Shown: positions 7,167 through 15,794 of the stretch, piece by piece
How positions within the stretch are numbered: position 1 is the first letter of the stretch
How the letters are laid out: every line of letters starts with the position of its first letter
Assembly: GCA_964442355.1 (NCBI GenBank)
Contig: CAYTZS010000025.1
Span: 1-37,677, forward strand
Origin: UBA6168 sp964442355
Lineage (GTDB): Bacteria; Bacteroidota; Bacteroidia; Chitinophagales; Saprospiraceae
Length of the DNA: 37,677 bases
Direction of reading: 5' to 3'
Made by a program: the position numbers and the translations under genes
Notes under the pieces: generated by a model
Database searches by the model: none
The model's input: only the letters and a program-made list of their open reading frames with translations
Told to the model about the DNA's origin: nothing

Positions 7167-10100
7167 TTACGCCAGTTCGGTAATGCTCATCAGCGGCAGC
7201 TCCACGAAGAAGGTTGTGCCTTTGTCCATTTCCGTTTCAAAATAAATATCTCCCTTGAAACCCTCGATGATGTTCTTGCAGATGGCGAGGCCAAGGCCCG
7301 TACCCGAGTTTTTGGTGGAAAAATTGGGGGCGAACACCTTCTCCCGAATTTCCGGCGGGATGCCCGTACCGTTGTCCTGCACTTTGAGGATGGCCTTGTT
7401 CTCCAATTGGTAGAGCGTCATTTCGATTTTGCCCTTCTTGTCATCGGGAATGGCTTGGATGGCATTTTTCAAAAGATTGTTGATGACACGGGTCACTTGG
7501 TTACGGTCGGCATATACCTCAAAGTCCACATCGGGCAAATTGATGTTGATGTCCATGTCCTGCCGCTCGTTCTTGAACAGGTGGTGGACCGAAGCAGCCA
7601 AGTCGTTGAGCGAAAAATGGATATTCTCCGGCTGGGGCATTTTGGCAAAATTGGAAAACTGCGTTGCAATCTGTGCCAGTGACTCAATCTGCTCCACCAG
7701 CGTGACGGATACCCGCTTCAACATCGGTGCAATGACACTGGGGTCTGGGTTGGCTTGGTAGGCGTGCAACAGGTACTGGATGCTGAGCTTCATCGGCGTC
7801 AGCGGGTTCTTGATTTCGTGGGCCACCTGCTTGGCCATTTCCCGCCAAGCGCTGTCCCGCTCCGACTGTGCCAACAGCATGGAGCTTTCCTCAATTTTCT
7901 TCACAGCCTTGTTGTAAGCTTCCACGAGGTCTCCGATTTCATCCTTTCGCTTCCAGATGAGTGGTTCGTTTCCGCCAAGGCGCAGGCGGCGCAGGCTTTC
8001 GCTGAGCGTGGTCAGTTTTTTCGTGATGGAATTGGCGATGAAAATGGCCAAACCACCCGCAATCAGCAGCAGGAACACGTACACGTTCAGTAGGGTACTC
8101 ATGAAATCCCTCACCTCACTGCGCAGCTCGCTGTGCTGGGCATAGTACGGAATGCCCATATAAGCCAAGGTTTTGCCCTCCAAGTCCCTGAGTGGCAAAT
8201 AGGCAGCCGTGTAAAAAAGCGCACCGATGCTTTCGTCCTGGTCAATGCGCTCGTAGCCGAGGTTGTTCAGGTATTGGAAGGCATAAGCCCCCATTTTATT
8301 GGAAATCAGACCGCCCCTGAAAATATCCTCTTCCGATGACGTAATCAGATTGCCAGTGAGGTCGTAGATGTTCACGTCCAATCGGTGTACCTCCGACACC
8401 AGCGGGATGAGCGAGGAAAGCGAAAAAGCGTCCAACTCGTCGTCTGTGCCGACCCTCAGTTCTTCGTGCGGCTTTTCCAGTTCGATGCGGAATTTGCGGT
8501 CGGAGGTTGCTTTTTCTCTAGCTGAAGCCAGCCCTGCCGCAGTACTAGGGACACTAACCCTGCCTTTGCGGCGCTCTTTTTCCCACTCCCGTTGCCGCTC
8601 TTTGTGCCAAGCTCTTATTTCGTAGTTCACGCTGGCCAGCGCTGAAGTTACTTTCCGGTCGAGGCGTCCTTTGTGGTATTCGTTGGAAGCTTTTTGAAAG
8701 TACCAGACCGTCACAAAGCCAATGCCGAGGAACGAAATCAGCACCATGCCAATCACCCAGAATTGGAATTGGTTGCGGAGAGAGGGCTTGGTGGTACGGA
8801 AGAAGTTGAGTGGCCCGGGCAGTGCGTTTGTGAAGTAGTTGATGCCGCCAAACAACAAAATGGCCAGGGTCAGCAGCGAGAACACGTAGGAAAACAGCGA
8901 AAGCGGCTTGACGATGCCTCCTGTCACTCGGCCTATCTTGACGACGATATTGTCTTCAGCATGATAAATCAGCTCCGTACGTTCAGCGCTTTGTCGGTGT
9001 ACTGTGTCCATGCCAACTGCTGGTAAGGAATCCGTAAGCTGCTTGCCGTAGGTTTTGTTCCGGTCTTCGACCAATTTGCCATCTTGATAAATGCCGTAGT
9101 CGTAGTCATCCAGCTCCGACAAGTTTTTATACTTCTTGTCGAGCAACATTTCGGTGTAGACCTTAGACGGAGTTGAAAACGAGCGTTTCAAAAAAACGAA
9201 AATGGTGAGCGGATTGGTCGTTTTCAGGTCAAGCCGGAGGAAATAACCGGGGGCCCTGGTTGACTCAGGTTTGAACCTCAGGATGGGGTTGTCTGTGGCA
9301 CGGGCTTGCATGAACTGCGCCTCCATTTCGCCGAAAGACTTGCTTTGCTCCGTGAATGCTATTTCGCCTGACTCCCTGTGGAAGCCCAAAATGGAGAAAT
9401 TGTAGTTGTGGAGCAGGTATTTGTTCGTCCCAAAATGTGCGTCCAAGATGTCGCGGGCCTCTTCTTTCGGAATCAATTCTTTGCCGTAATAGTCCGTTAG
9501 CAGGTTCCACATGTGCAGCGAAGAGTCGGAGAGCAGGAGGTTGCCCATGTCAACTAGCGCTGCCTCGGCCTGCTTATCTTTGTAGCTGGCCAGTTCAACG
9601 GCATACTTGCCCCGACGCTCATAATCCTTGTCAATATTGTACTTGTAAAGCAAAAGGGCCGTGAAGCAAGAAAACAGCATGAGCCATCCAACTAGCCATT
9701 GCAGGGACAGAATTCGCTCTTCCACAAAAAACTCGAACACGATGAGGTACACCAGCGCTGCTGACAGGAAGTAGCCCACTGGCAACTCAAGTTCACCATA
9801 CATCACAATGGGAATCGAGGCCACCAACGACACAGCTATCGCGCCCAGCCGCCAGTTTTTGGTCAATCCTACCTTGTAAATGGCCTGCAACATGCGGTGG
9901 CTGAACAGAAAGAAGGCCAGCAGCAACAGCACCACGCCCACCATCGCAAGCACGCTCTGTGAGTTGAGGTTAAACACATTTTCAAAATCGAAAACGATGT
10001 CGGAGTCGAGGATGATGGACTTGAAAATGCTGCAAACCATGAGCATGGCCAAGTTTACGCTAAAGAAATTGAGCGCAGTGAGGCCGAAGCGAACTGCCAG

Positions 10101-11069
10101 TGAGGGGTGCGCAAACTCTTTGACCTGAAACTCTCGGTTAAAAAACACCATCATCCAAACGAGCAAGATGATGTTGATGAGCAGCTCGCCCAACGAGTTG
10201 ACACCGTCCAAGATTGGCTCGGTGAACACTTTCGAGAAGGTCTGGAAAGTGGCAAAATGCTGCGAAAAACCAAAATGAATGGTCAAGTAGCGCACGAAAA
10301 TGACCGATGCAAGCACAAATGCTGCACCAACCCAAGGCTGGTAGCGCTTGACCAGCATGACGGCCAGGTCGTTGATGAGCACGCCCAAGCTGATGAAGCC
10401 AAGCAGGTAGATGAAGAACACCAGCTGCAGGTTGACCCTATCCTTGGCTTGGCCAGTGGCATCGAGCCAGGCCAGCGCTTTGCCGTCCATGTTGCGGATA
10501 GCGAACTTGTTGCCGGACTCCTTCAGAAAGACATCTTGCGGAATCGGGAAGTCGTCGGTGATGAATTCATTCTTGAGAAGTTCACTTTTCCTGGAATACT
10601 CCCGTTTGATGGGTATCATGGCCAGTGCCGTCACCTCTGGCGAGAGCTTATGTTTGATAAGCTCAAAATAGCCGTTCGGAAGCCGCAGCAGGCGTTTGTT
10701 TTCCTCTTGATTGATGAGTTCAGCAGCTTGTTCTGGAGAGAGGTAGGCCCGGTTGTTGAGCCAATAAACCAGGGAGTCGTTTTGGTACAGGCGGATGTTG
10801 TAGGGCTTTTTGGTGAGGTCAAGCAGGCGGCTGAGGTCGGCTTCCTGCTCTTGGGAATAGAGGTGCTGAACACCCCGCAACTGTCTGAAAATGAACCCAG
10901 TATCCGACAAAAAAGAGTACACTTCCGACTCCTTTTTGTGCAGGCTTCGCTCAATTCGATGGACGTAAGTATCTAGGTGGTCTTCTTTTGAAATACCCAA
11001 ATCGAAGGCAGTACCCAAGCCAAAGAAAAGCAGGATGGCAGCAATGGCATAGTAAGTTCGCTTTTTCAT
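7167..11069 (-). CDS. Very large NtrY-like membrane sensor histidine kinase
   Basis: This is a predicted inner-membrane sensor kinase of 1300 residues. I chose the ATG at 11069 (Met-Lys-Lys-Arg followed by a hydrophobic helix). An in-frame ATG at 11168 adds a 33-residue polar leader and lies almost on top of a candidate promoter. The layout is: one N-terminal membrane helix, an extracytoplasmic segment to about residue 205, a cluster of about eight helices (about 215-480), a second large extracytoplasmic segment, another helix pair, a third sensor region, a last helix and a HAMP domain (about 1013-1065). The kinase core follows, with the H box VAHEIKNPLTP (H1084), N box NNLLKNAIQAI, G1 DNGTGIP, F box FAPNFSTKNSGTGLGL and G2 KGTTFFVELPL. 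The H box is NtrY-type. No response regulator is adjacent, so it is an orphan in this window. The ligand is unknown. Confidence 0.9.
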   Translation of the reverse strand: MKKRTYYAIAAILLFFGLGTAFDLGISKEDHLDTYVHRIERSLHKKESEVYSFLSDTGFIFRQLRGVQHLYSQEQEADLSRLLDLTKKPYNIRLYQNDSLVYWLNNRAYLSPEQAAELINQEENKRLLRLPNGYFELIKHKLSPEVTALAMIPIKREYSRKSELLKNEFITDDFPIPQDVFLKESGNKFAIRNMDGKALAWLDATGQAKDRVNLQLVFFIYLLGFISLGVLINDLAVMLVKRYQPWVGAAFVLASVIFVRYLTIHFGFSQHFATFQTFSKVFTEPILDGVNSLGELLINIILLVWMMVFFNREFQVKEFAHPSLAVRFGLTALNFFSVNLAMLMVCSIFKSIILDSDIVFDFENVFNLNSQSVLAMVGVVLLLLAFFLFSHRMLQAIYKVGLTKNWRLGAIAVSLVASIPIVMYGELELPVGYFLSAALVYLIVFEFFVEERILSLQWLVGWLMLFSCFTALLLYKYNIDKDYERRGKYAVELASYKDKQAEAALVDMGNLLLSDSSLHMWNLLTDYYGKELIPKEEARDILDAHFGTNKYLLHNYNFSILGFHRESGEIAFTEQSKSFGEMEAQFMQARATDNPILRFKPESTRAPGYFLRLDLKTTNPLTIFVFLKRSFSTPSKVYTEMLLDKKYKNLSELDDYDYGIYQDGKLVEDRNKTYGKQLTDSLPAVGMDTVHRQSAERTELIYHAEDNIVVKIGRVTGGIVKPLSLFSYVFSLLTLAILLFGGINYFTNALPGPLNFFRTTKPSLRNQFQFWVIGMVLISFLGIGFVTVWYFQKASNEYHKGRLDRKVTSALASVNYEIRAWHKERQREWEKERRKGRVSVPSTAAGLASAREKATSDRKFRIELEKPHEELRVGTDDELDAFSLSSLIPLVSEVHRLDVNIYDLTGNLITSSEEDIFRGGLISNKMGAYAFQYLNNLGYERIDQDESIGALFYTAAYLPLRDLEGKTLAYMGIPYYAQHSELRSEVRDFMSTLLNVYVFLLLIAGGLAIFIANSITKKLTTLSESLRRLRLGGNEPLIWKRKDEIGDLVEAYNKAVKKIEESSMLLAQSERDSAWREMAKQVAHEIKNPLTPMKLSIQYLLHAYQANPDPSVIAPMLKRVSVTLVEQIESLAQIATQFSNFAKMPQPENIHFSLNDLAASVHHLFKNERQDMDININLPDVDFEVYADRNQVTRVINNLLKNAIQAIPDDKKGKIEMTLYQLENKAILKVQDNGTGIPPEIREKVFAPNFSTKNSGTGLGLAICKNIIEGFKGDIYFETEMDKGTTFFVELPLMSITELA

Positions 11070-11394
11070 GGTTTGCTGATTGTAGAACGTAAGATGGTGA
11101 ATGAGCTTTCCTGTTTGGGTACCAATGAAACGGTGGGGATAGGAAGTATTACTTTTCGCTGAAACCAATGCAGCCGGGGCAAAGTTAAGCTCATTTTACA
11201 TATTAAAAAATAAATTGCTAAAAATGGCTTAGGCGAGGTATTGATAGCAAAAATTTGGCCGAATTTGTACCACTACAGCCCGCACTGAGCCATCATGGTG
11301 CCCCTACATTTTTCACTGGCTGTATCCATGTTCTTGGCGTAATTTCACCCCCGATTTTAGCAACTATTTTTCATCAAAATCAACACGGGACAAC
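11070..11394. other. Divergent intergenic region between the kinase and the M49 peptidase
   Basis: This 325-base gap separates the minus-strand kinase from the plus-strand peptidase, so it should hold promoters for both. I see one good -7 element on the minus strand (11180-11187) and an AT-rich block at 11196-11225. On the plus strand AATTTG-like words occur near 11260-11266, but none fits the full consensus. No open frame of interest is present. Confidence 0.5.
11180..11187 (-). promoter_or_regulatory. Candidate Bacteroidota -7 promoter element for the large kinase
   Basis: On the minus strand this reads TAACTTTG, a full match to the TAnnTTTG -7 consensus of the Bacteroidota primary sigma factor. 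It is about 110 bases upstream of the chosen ATG at 11069, and the -33 region has only a T-run. Its position argues against translation from the ATG at 11168. About one or two chance matches are expected over all intergenic sequence here. Confidence 0.45.
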
Positions 11395-13431
11395 ATGAAA
11401 TCGCAGATTCACTTTAGCAAAAAGCTTGCTTTTATTCTCCTAACCATCGTTTTATTGGCTGCTTGCAGCAAAAACGAGCAGAAACCTGCCCCCGCCGCCA
11501 CAGACACTGGCGAGTTCAAATGGCAAACCGAGACATTTGCCGACAAGAAAATCATCCGCTACCAGGTGCCCGGCTTCGAGAAGCTGTCGCTGAACCAAAA
11601 GCTGCTGGTCTATTACCTTACCCAGGCGGGCCTCAGCGGTCGTGACATGATTTACGACCAGAACTACCGCTACAACCTGCCCATCCGCCAGGCCCTCGAC
11701 AATATCGTGGCTAACTACAAGGGCGACCGCACGGGCAAGGACTGGGACGAGCTACTGCTCTACGCCAAGCAGGTCTGGTTCTCCAACGGCATACACCACC
11801 ACTACTCGCACGACAAGTTCACCCCTGGTTTTACAAAGGAATATTTTGAAAAAATACTGACCGAAGCGGGCGGCAGCATTTCGCAGGAGGCGCTCACCGC
11901 CATGTTCGACCCCAAGGTGGATGCTAAGCGGGTGGAACAGGCCGACGGCGTTGACAACACCCTCGCCAGTGCCGTCAACTTCCATGGCCCAGATGTGACC
12001 ACTGCCGACGTGAAGGCTTTCTATGAAGCCAAAATGACCAGCGAAGACCCCAAGCCGCTGGAGTGGGGCCTCAACTCCCGCCTCGAAAAAGGTCCGGACG
12101 GCAAACTGTTCGAGAACGTCTGGAAATCGGGCAGCATGTATGGCGCTTCCATTGACAAAATCATCTACTGGCTCGAAAAGGCAGTGACCGTTGCCGAAAA
12201 CGAGCCGCAGAAAAAGGCGCTCACCATCCTGATTGACTACTTCAAAACGGGCGACCTGAAAAAATGGGCCGACTTCAATCTCGCTTGGGTAAAGGCCACC
12301 GAGGGCGATGTGGACTATATCCTCGGCTTCGTGGAGGTCTATCACGACCCCATGAGCCAGCGGGGCAGCTACGAGAGCATCGTGCAAATCACTGATTTTG
12401 AGGCATCTGAACGCATGAAGGTGCTTGGTACGAATGCCCAGTGGTTCGAGGATAACTCACCGCTGCTTCCTAATCACAAGAAAAAGAACGTGGTCGGTGT
12501 GACCTATAAAGTAGTAAACACGGCAGGTGAGTCTGGCGATGCATCTCCCTCCACACCTATCGGCGTAAACCTGCCGAACTCCAACTGGATTAGGGAATTG
12601 GGCTCCAAGTCGGTCAGCCTTGGTAATATCGAGGATGCCTACAGCAAGGCCAGCGGCCCAGGCCTCACCGACGAGTTCGCCCACGACGACGAGGAAAAGA
12701 AACTGTCCAAGGAGCACGGCGACCTAGCTGGCAAGCTGCATACCGCCCTGCACGAGGTCTTGGGCCATGCCAGTGGTGTGCTCGAACCCGGTGTTGCCGA
12801 ACCGAGTGTCACTTTGCCCGGCTACTCTTCTACGCTTGAGGAAGCCCGTGCCGACTTGTTTGCCCTCTACTACATCCTTGACCCCAAGCTCATCGAACTC
12901 AAGGTGATGCCCTCGCTGGAAGTGGGCAAGGCTGAGTACGACAGCTACATCCGCAACGGCCTCATGCTGCAACTGCGCCGCATACAGCCCGGCAAGAACA
13001 TTGAGGAGGCGCACATGCGCAACCGCCAGCTCGTGGCACTCTGGGCCTACGAAATGGGCAAAAAGGACAACGTCATCGAGAAAGTGACCCGTGACGGCAA
13101 GACCTATTTCGACATCAAGGACTACGACAAGCTGCGTGGCCTCTTCGGTGAATTGCTGAAGGATATCCAACGCATAAAATCACAAGGCGATGCCAAGGCT
13201 GGAAAAGCGCTTGTGGAAAATTACGGTGTAAAGGTGGACCAAGCCATTCACCAAGAAGTACTTTCCCGCTCCGAGAAGCTGAACATGCCTCCTTATGGCG
13301 GCTTCATCAACCCGAAGCTGGTGCCTGTTACGGACGCCCAAGGCAACATCACGGATGTGAAACTGGAATACCCAGATGATTTCACAAAGCAGATGCTGGA
13401 GTATGCGAAGGAGTTTGGTTTTTTGAAGTAA
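11395..13431 (+). CDS. Dipeptidyl peptidase III (M49 family zinc peptidase), lipoprotein
   Basis: M49 enzymes remove dipeptides from the N terminus of short peptides. The 678-residue protein shows the family zinc motif HEVLGH at residues 453-458 and the second motif EEARAD (482-487), which supplies the third zinc ligand. Its length fits the family. Unlike the cytosolic enzymes, it begins with a lipoprotein signal peptide ending in LLAAC, with the acylated cysteine at position 24. It should therefore be anchored in a cell-envelope membrane, facing the periplasm or the outside. The following residues SKNEQK are polar, and sorting to the surface cannot be decided by eye. It is a single-gene unit: the kinase upstream is divergent, and a hairpin follows the stop codon. 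The likely role is peptide scavenging. Confidence 0.93.
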   Translation: MKSQIHFSKKLAFILLTIVLLAACSKNEQKPAPAATDTGEFKWQTETFADKKIIRYQVPGFEKLSLNQKLLVYYLTQAGLSGRDMIYDQNYRYNLPIRQALDNIVANYKGDRTGKDWDELLLYAKQVWFSNGIHHHYSHDKFTPGFTKEYFEKILTEAGGSISQEALTAMFDPKVDAKRVEQADGVDNTLASAVNFHGPDVTTADVKAFYEAKMTSEDPKPLEWGLNSRLEKGPDGKLFENVWKSGSMYGASIDKIIYWLEKAVTVAENEPQKKALTILIDYFKTGDLKKWADFNLAWVKATEGDVDYILGFVEVYHDPMSQRGSYESIVQITDFEASERMKVLGTNAQWFEDNSPLLPNHKKKNVVGVTYKVVNTAGESGDASPSTPIGVNLPNSNWIRELGSKSVSLGNIEDAYSKASGPGLTDEFAHDDEEKKLSKEHGDLAGKLHTALHEVLGHASGVLEPGVAEPSVTLPGYSSTLEEARADLFALYYILDPKLIELKVMPSLEVGKAEYDSYIRNGLMLQLRRIQPGKNIEEAHMRNRQLVALWAYEMGKKDNVIEKVTRDGKTYFDIKDYDKLRGLFGELLKDIQRIKSQGDAKAGKALVENYGVKVDQAIHQEVLSRSEKLNMPPYGGFINPKLVPVTDAQGNITDVKLEYPDDFTKQMLEYAKEFGFLK

Positions 13432-13440
13432 AATAACTGG

Positions 13441-13486
13441 TGAGTAAGGGCTGCGGGGGTTCAGAAGACTACCGCAGCCTTCCCTC
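13441..13486 (+). terminator. Possible terminator hairpin without a T-run
   Basis: TGAGTAAGGGCTGCGG and CCGCAGCCTTCCCTCA can pair at 13 of 16 positions around a loop of about 14 bases. It begins ten bases after the peptidase stop codon. No clear T-run follows, so it is either a weak terminator or a mRNA 3'-end stabiliser. Confidence 0.4.
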
Positions 13487-13531
13487 ATTCAACGAGTTTA
13501 GTGTTACAAGCTATCATAATTTGATTTCCTT

Positions 13532-14272
13532 ATGCTTCAAGAAACAAAAGACAAGATAAAAGCCATACTCAACAGCTGCGTGGAAGGTGCGCTTCGTAGG
13601 ACCAAGGAAAACAGCTCTCATCGCCCGTTCCATGAGGCTCTCCTATCTAAATCAATGGTGAATGCCTCAGCATTTGAGCGATCTTTTTCGACATCATTTG
13701 GCCAAGGGCCTATTGAGCAACTTTCTTTTCTTGTGGCGCAAGACAATGGCTTTGTATGTCAGCGCCAGCGAGTTACACTTACCAACATTTTCAAAGGCGC
13801 CGACGACGAGATACACAGGATCATGGCAGCGCTACGGGATGGCGAACGGCGACCAAATTGGAATTCTGAAGTAGAGAAGCTGGCGGCTTTCAGCAAAGGT
13901 GATACTATCGTGAGAAGGGTCATTTCCGATTTATGGCTCCAAAAAGACGGTATTGAATACTTTTTTTCCATCAAAACGGTAAAGCCTAACTTAGATCAAA
14001 CGGAAAATGCCAAGCGGGACATGCTCATGCTAAAGGCCGATAACGCTATGAATCAGCCCTACTTTTGCCTCTACTACAATCCAGGTGGCAATAACAAAGC
14101 GGATTATAACTGGACTATCCCCTCCAAGATTTTTGATATGAAAAACGATGAGTGCGTATTGATTGGCAAAGACTACTGGGACACAATCGGAGGGGCCAAT
14201 ACATACGTTAAACTATTAGAAATTTTCGAAGAAGTCGGACGTGAGACTCGCCAGAAAATCATCAATATGTAG
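13532..14272 (+). CDS. Type II restriction endonuclease, TdeIII-like
   Basis: The 246-residue protein matches, from memory, the TdeIII family of type II restriction enzymes (known members cut GGNCC). Similar features are the N-terminal MPFH-like segment (HRPFHEALL), FxxSFGQGxxE near residue 55, the core DLWLQKDGIEYFFSIKTVKPN, and the C-terminal GKDYWDTIGG-x-YxxLL segment ending at EVGRETRQKI. The PD-(D/E)XK core would use D144 and the lysine of SIKT, but the usual acidic residue before the lysine is a serine. It faces a methyltransferase gene tail to tail, with an 11-base overlap (14262-14272). Base composition looks more AT-rich than the neighbours, in keeping with transfer. The GGNCC specificity is an inference from the family name only. 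Confidence 0.78.
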   Translation: MLQETKDKIKAILNSCVEGALRRTKENSSHRPFHEALLSKSMVNASAFERSFSTSFGQGPIEQLSFLVAQDNGFVCQRQRVTLTNIFKGADDEIHRIMAALRDGERRPNWNSEVEKLAAFSKGDTIVRRVISDLWLQKDGIEYFFSIKTVKPNLDQTENAKRDMLMLKADNAMNQPYFCLYYNPGGNNKADYNWTIPSKIFDMKNDECVLIGKDYWDTIGGANTYVKLLEIFEEVGRETRQKIINM

Positions 14273-15707
14273 GTTCTTCGAATAAAGAATTCATTTGAAT
14301 TTGGGTGCGCGACTTGAAATCCTTCAACCAAACGTCAGCGGCAGTAAGGTTGTAACGGGAGTACTTGAATTCACCTTGGAAATTCACCTGTTTTCCCTGC
14401 ATCAAATCCATCAATAATTTACCAATGGCAATGCCAAGGCTAACGGGCACAGCATTCCCAACTTGTCGGTATTGTTCAAGCAAACTCCCCTCAATCTGCC
14501 AATCATCGGGAAATTCCTGAATCCTTTTGTATTCCTCAATGCTAAGAGGACGGTCAAGTTCAGGATGTGCCAAGTCAGTAGCGGGCATAGCAGGGTGGGT
14601 CACAAGCGTGGGTGAGGGTTCGTCCCAAGCAAGACGTCGCAAAAAACCCGTCTTCCCACCGCCAGAATTGAAGGCATTCCCAAGTGCTTCTTTTTGCAAT
14701 TCCAATGGAAGGTTACGCCAGTACTGGCCAGGACCCAGCATCCTGTAATACTTGAGCCTTTTTTCGGGAAAAACAACATGGTGGTGCTTTTCGAGCTTTT
14801 CCAATCCTTTAACAGCATCCCGGAAAGTACGCCAATTTGGAAGTCCAAAATCACCATTTTCAGCATGGGTAGGCATCAAGAAAGGTGGCTTTTTACCATC
14901 CCTGGAACATACGATGATTACACGTTCCCTTTTCTGCGGAGTACCAAAGTTTGCCGCATTGTATAGGTTGAAATTCACTGCATAGCCAGCTTCGCCAAGC
15001 AGCTTCAGAATATGTGCCAACGCTCCACCGTTTTGTTCCTCAATATTCAAGGGCGGAAAATTGCTGCCCCGCTCGTTATGCGGCCTATGCTGTAGCGGGG
15101 CCGAGAGCAGTCCCCGTACGTTTTCAATCACAGCATACTTAGGTCGTAGGGTCGTGATTAGGTTGATAAAACTTAAAAATACATTCCCTCGCTCATCCTC
15201 AAAGCCCTTGCGCTTCCCTGCCGTGCTAAAGGCTTGGCAGGGAGGCCCCCCAACAATGAGGTCTATTTCGTCATCTTGCTCAAGTCCAGCCATGTACTTG
15301 ATTTCAAGCGGCTTATATTTCAACAAATCACCTATTAAGGTAATGTTCGGCTTATTTTTAAGTATGGTTTTCCTGCAAGCATTGTCAATTTCGCAAGCCA
15401 AAAGTGTGTCAAAGCCAGCTTTCTCCAGACCTATGTCCAATCCCATTGCTCCGCTGAAAAAACTCAAGGCGATGGGCCTGCCTTTCTTGTTCGAAAACTC
15501 GCTCCGTGACCAATCATTGACTTGGTCTTCTGCCACGCCACAAGAGTTAGAGTCGTAATAACGTTTCACTGCCTCAGTAGTGACCATCCATGATTTCCCT
15601 AGCCGCTGGGCGGCTAGTTTGCCCTTTCTACACAGATTACGAACCTGCTGGGGAGTTAGATTTAGCGTTTCTGCTACAGCGTTAACATCAAGATAGGTAC
15701 TGTTCAT
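14262..15707 (-). CDS. DNA (cytosine-5) methyltransferase with N-terminal helix-turn-helix
   Basis: This modification enzyme transfers a methyl group from S-adenosylmethionine to C5 of cytosine. The 481-residue protein has all the key motifs: motif I FFSGAMGLDIG (83-93), motif IV GGPPCQAFS with catalytic C157, motif VI ENVRG (195-199), motif VIII QKRERV (258-263), the target-recognition region, then motif X GNAVPVSLG near the end. Residues 5-52 form an excisionase/MerR-like helix-turn-helix (LDVNAVAETLNLTPQQVRN, then GKSWMVTTEAVKRYY). This is unusual for the catalytic core and may let the protein bind its own promoter, as some C5 methyltransferases do. The convergent TdeIII-like gene is its probable partner. 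AT-rich composition resembles that of the partner. Confidence 0.93.
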   Translation of the reverse strand: MNSTYLDVNAVAETLNLTPQQVRNLCRKGKLAAQRLGKSWMVTTEAVKRYYDSNSCGVAEDQVNDWSRSEFSNKKGRPIALSFFSGAMGLDIGLEKAGFDTLLACEIDNACRKTILKNKPNITLIGDLLKYKPLEIKYMAGLEQDDEIDLIVGGPPCQAFSTAGKRKGFEDERGNVFLSFINLITTLRPKYAVIENVRGLLSAPLQHRPHNERGSNFPPLNIEEQNGGALAHILKLLGEAGYAVNFNLYNAANFGTPQKRERVIIVCSRDGKKPPFLMPTHAENGDFGLPNWRTFRDAVKGLEKLEKHHHVVFPEKRLKYYRMLGPGQYWRNLPLELQKEALGNAFNSGGGKTGFLRRLAWDEPSPTLVTHPAMPATDLAHPELDRPLSIEEYKRIQEFPDDWQIEGSLLEQYRQVGNAVPVSLGIAIGKLLMDLMQGKQVNFQGEFKYSRYNLTAADVWLKDFKSRTQIQMNSLFEEPTY

Positions 15708-15794
15708 TTTTTCTTTTACGAAAATATTTTAAGTACCAAATGAACGATTTTCTTTGTTCTTTGTGAAGTGTTGAAGCTGAATTTTTTCCACAAA

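Noticed and set aside
10107..10976. Open frame of 289 codons on the plus strand
   Set aside because: It lies antisense within the large histidine kinase and has no motif or signal.
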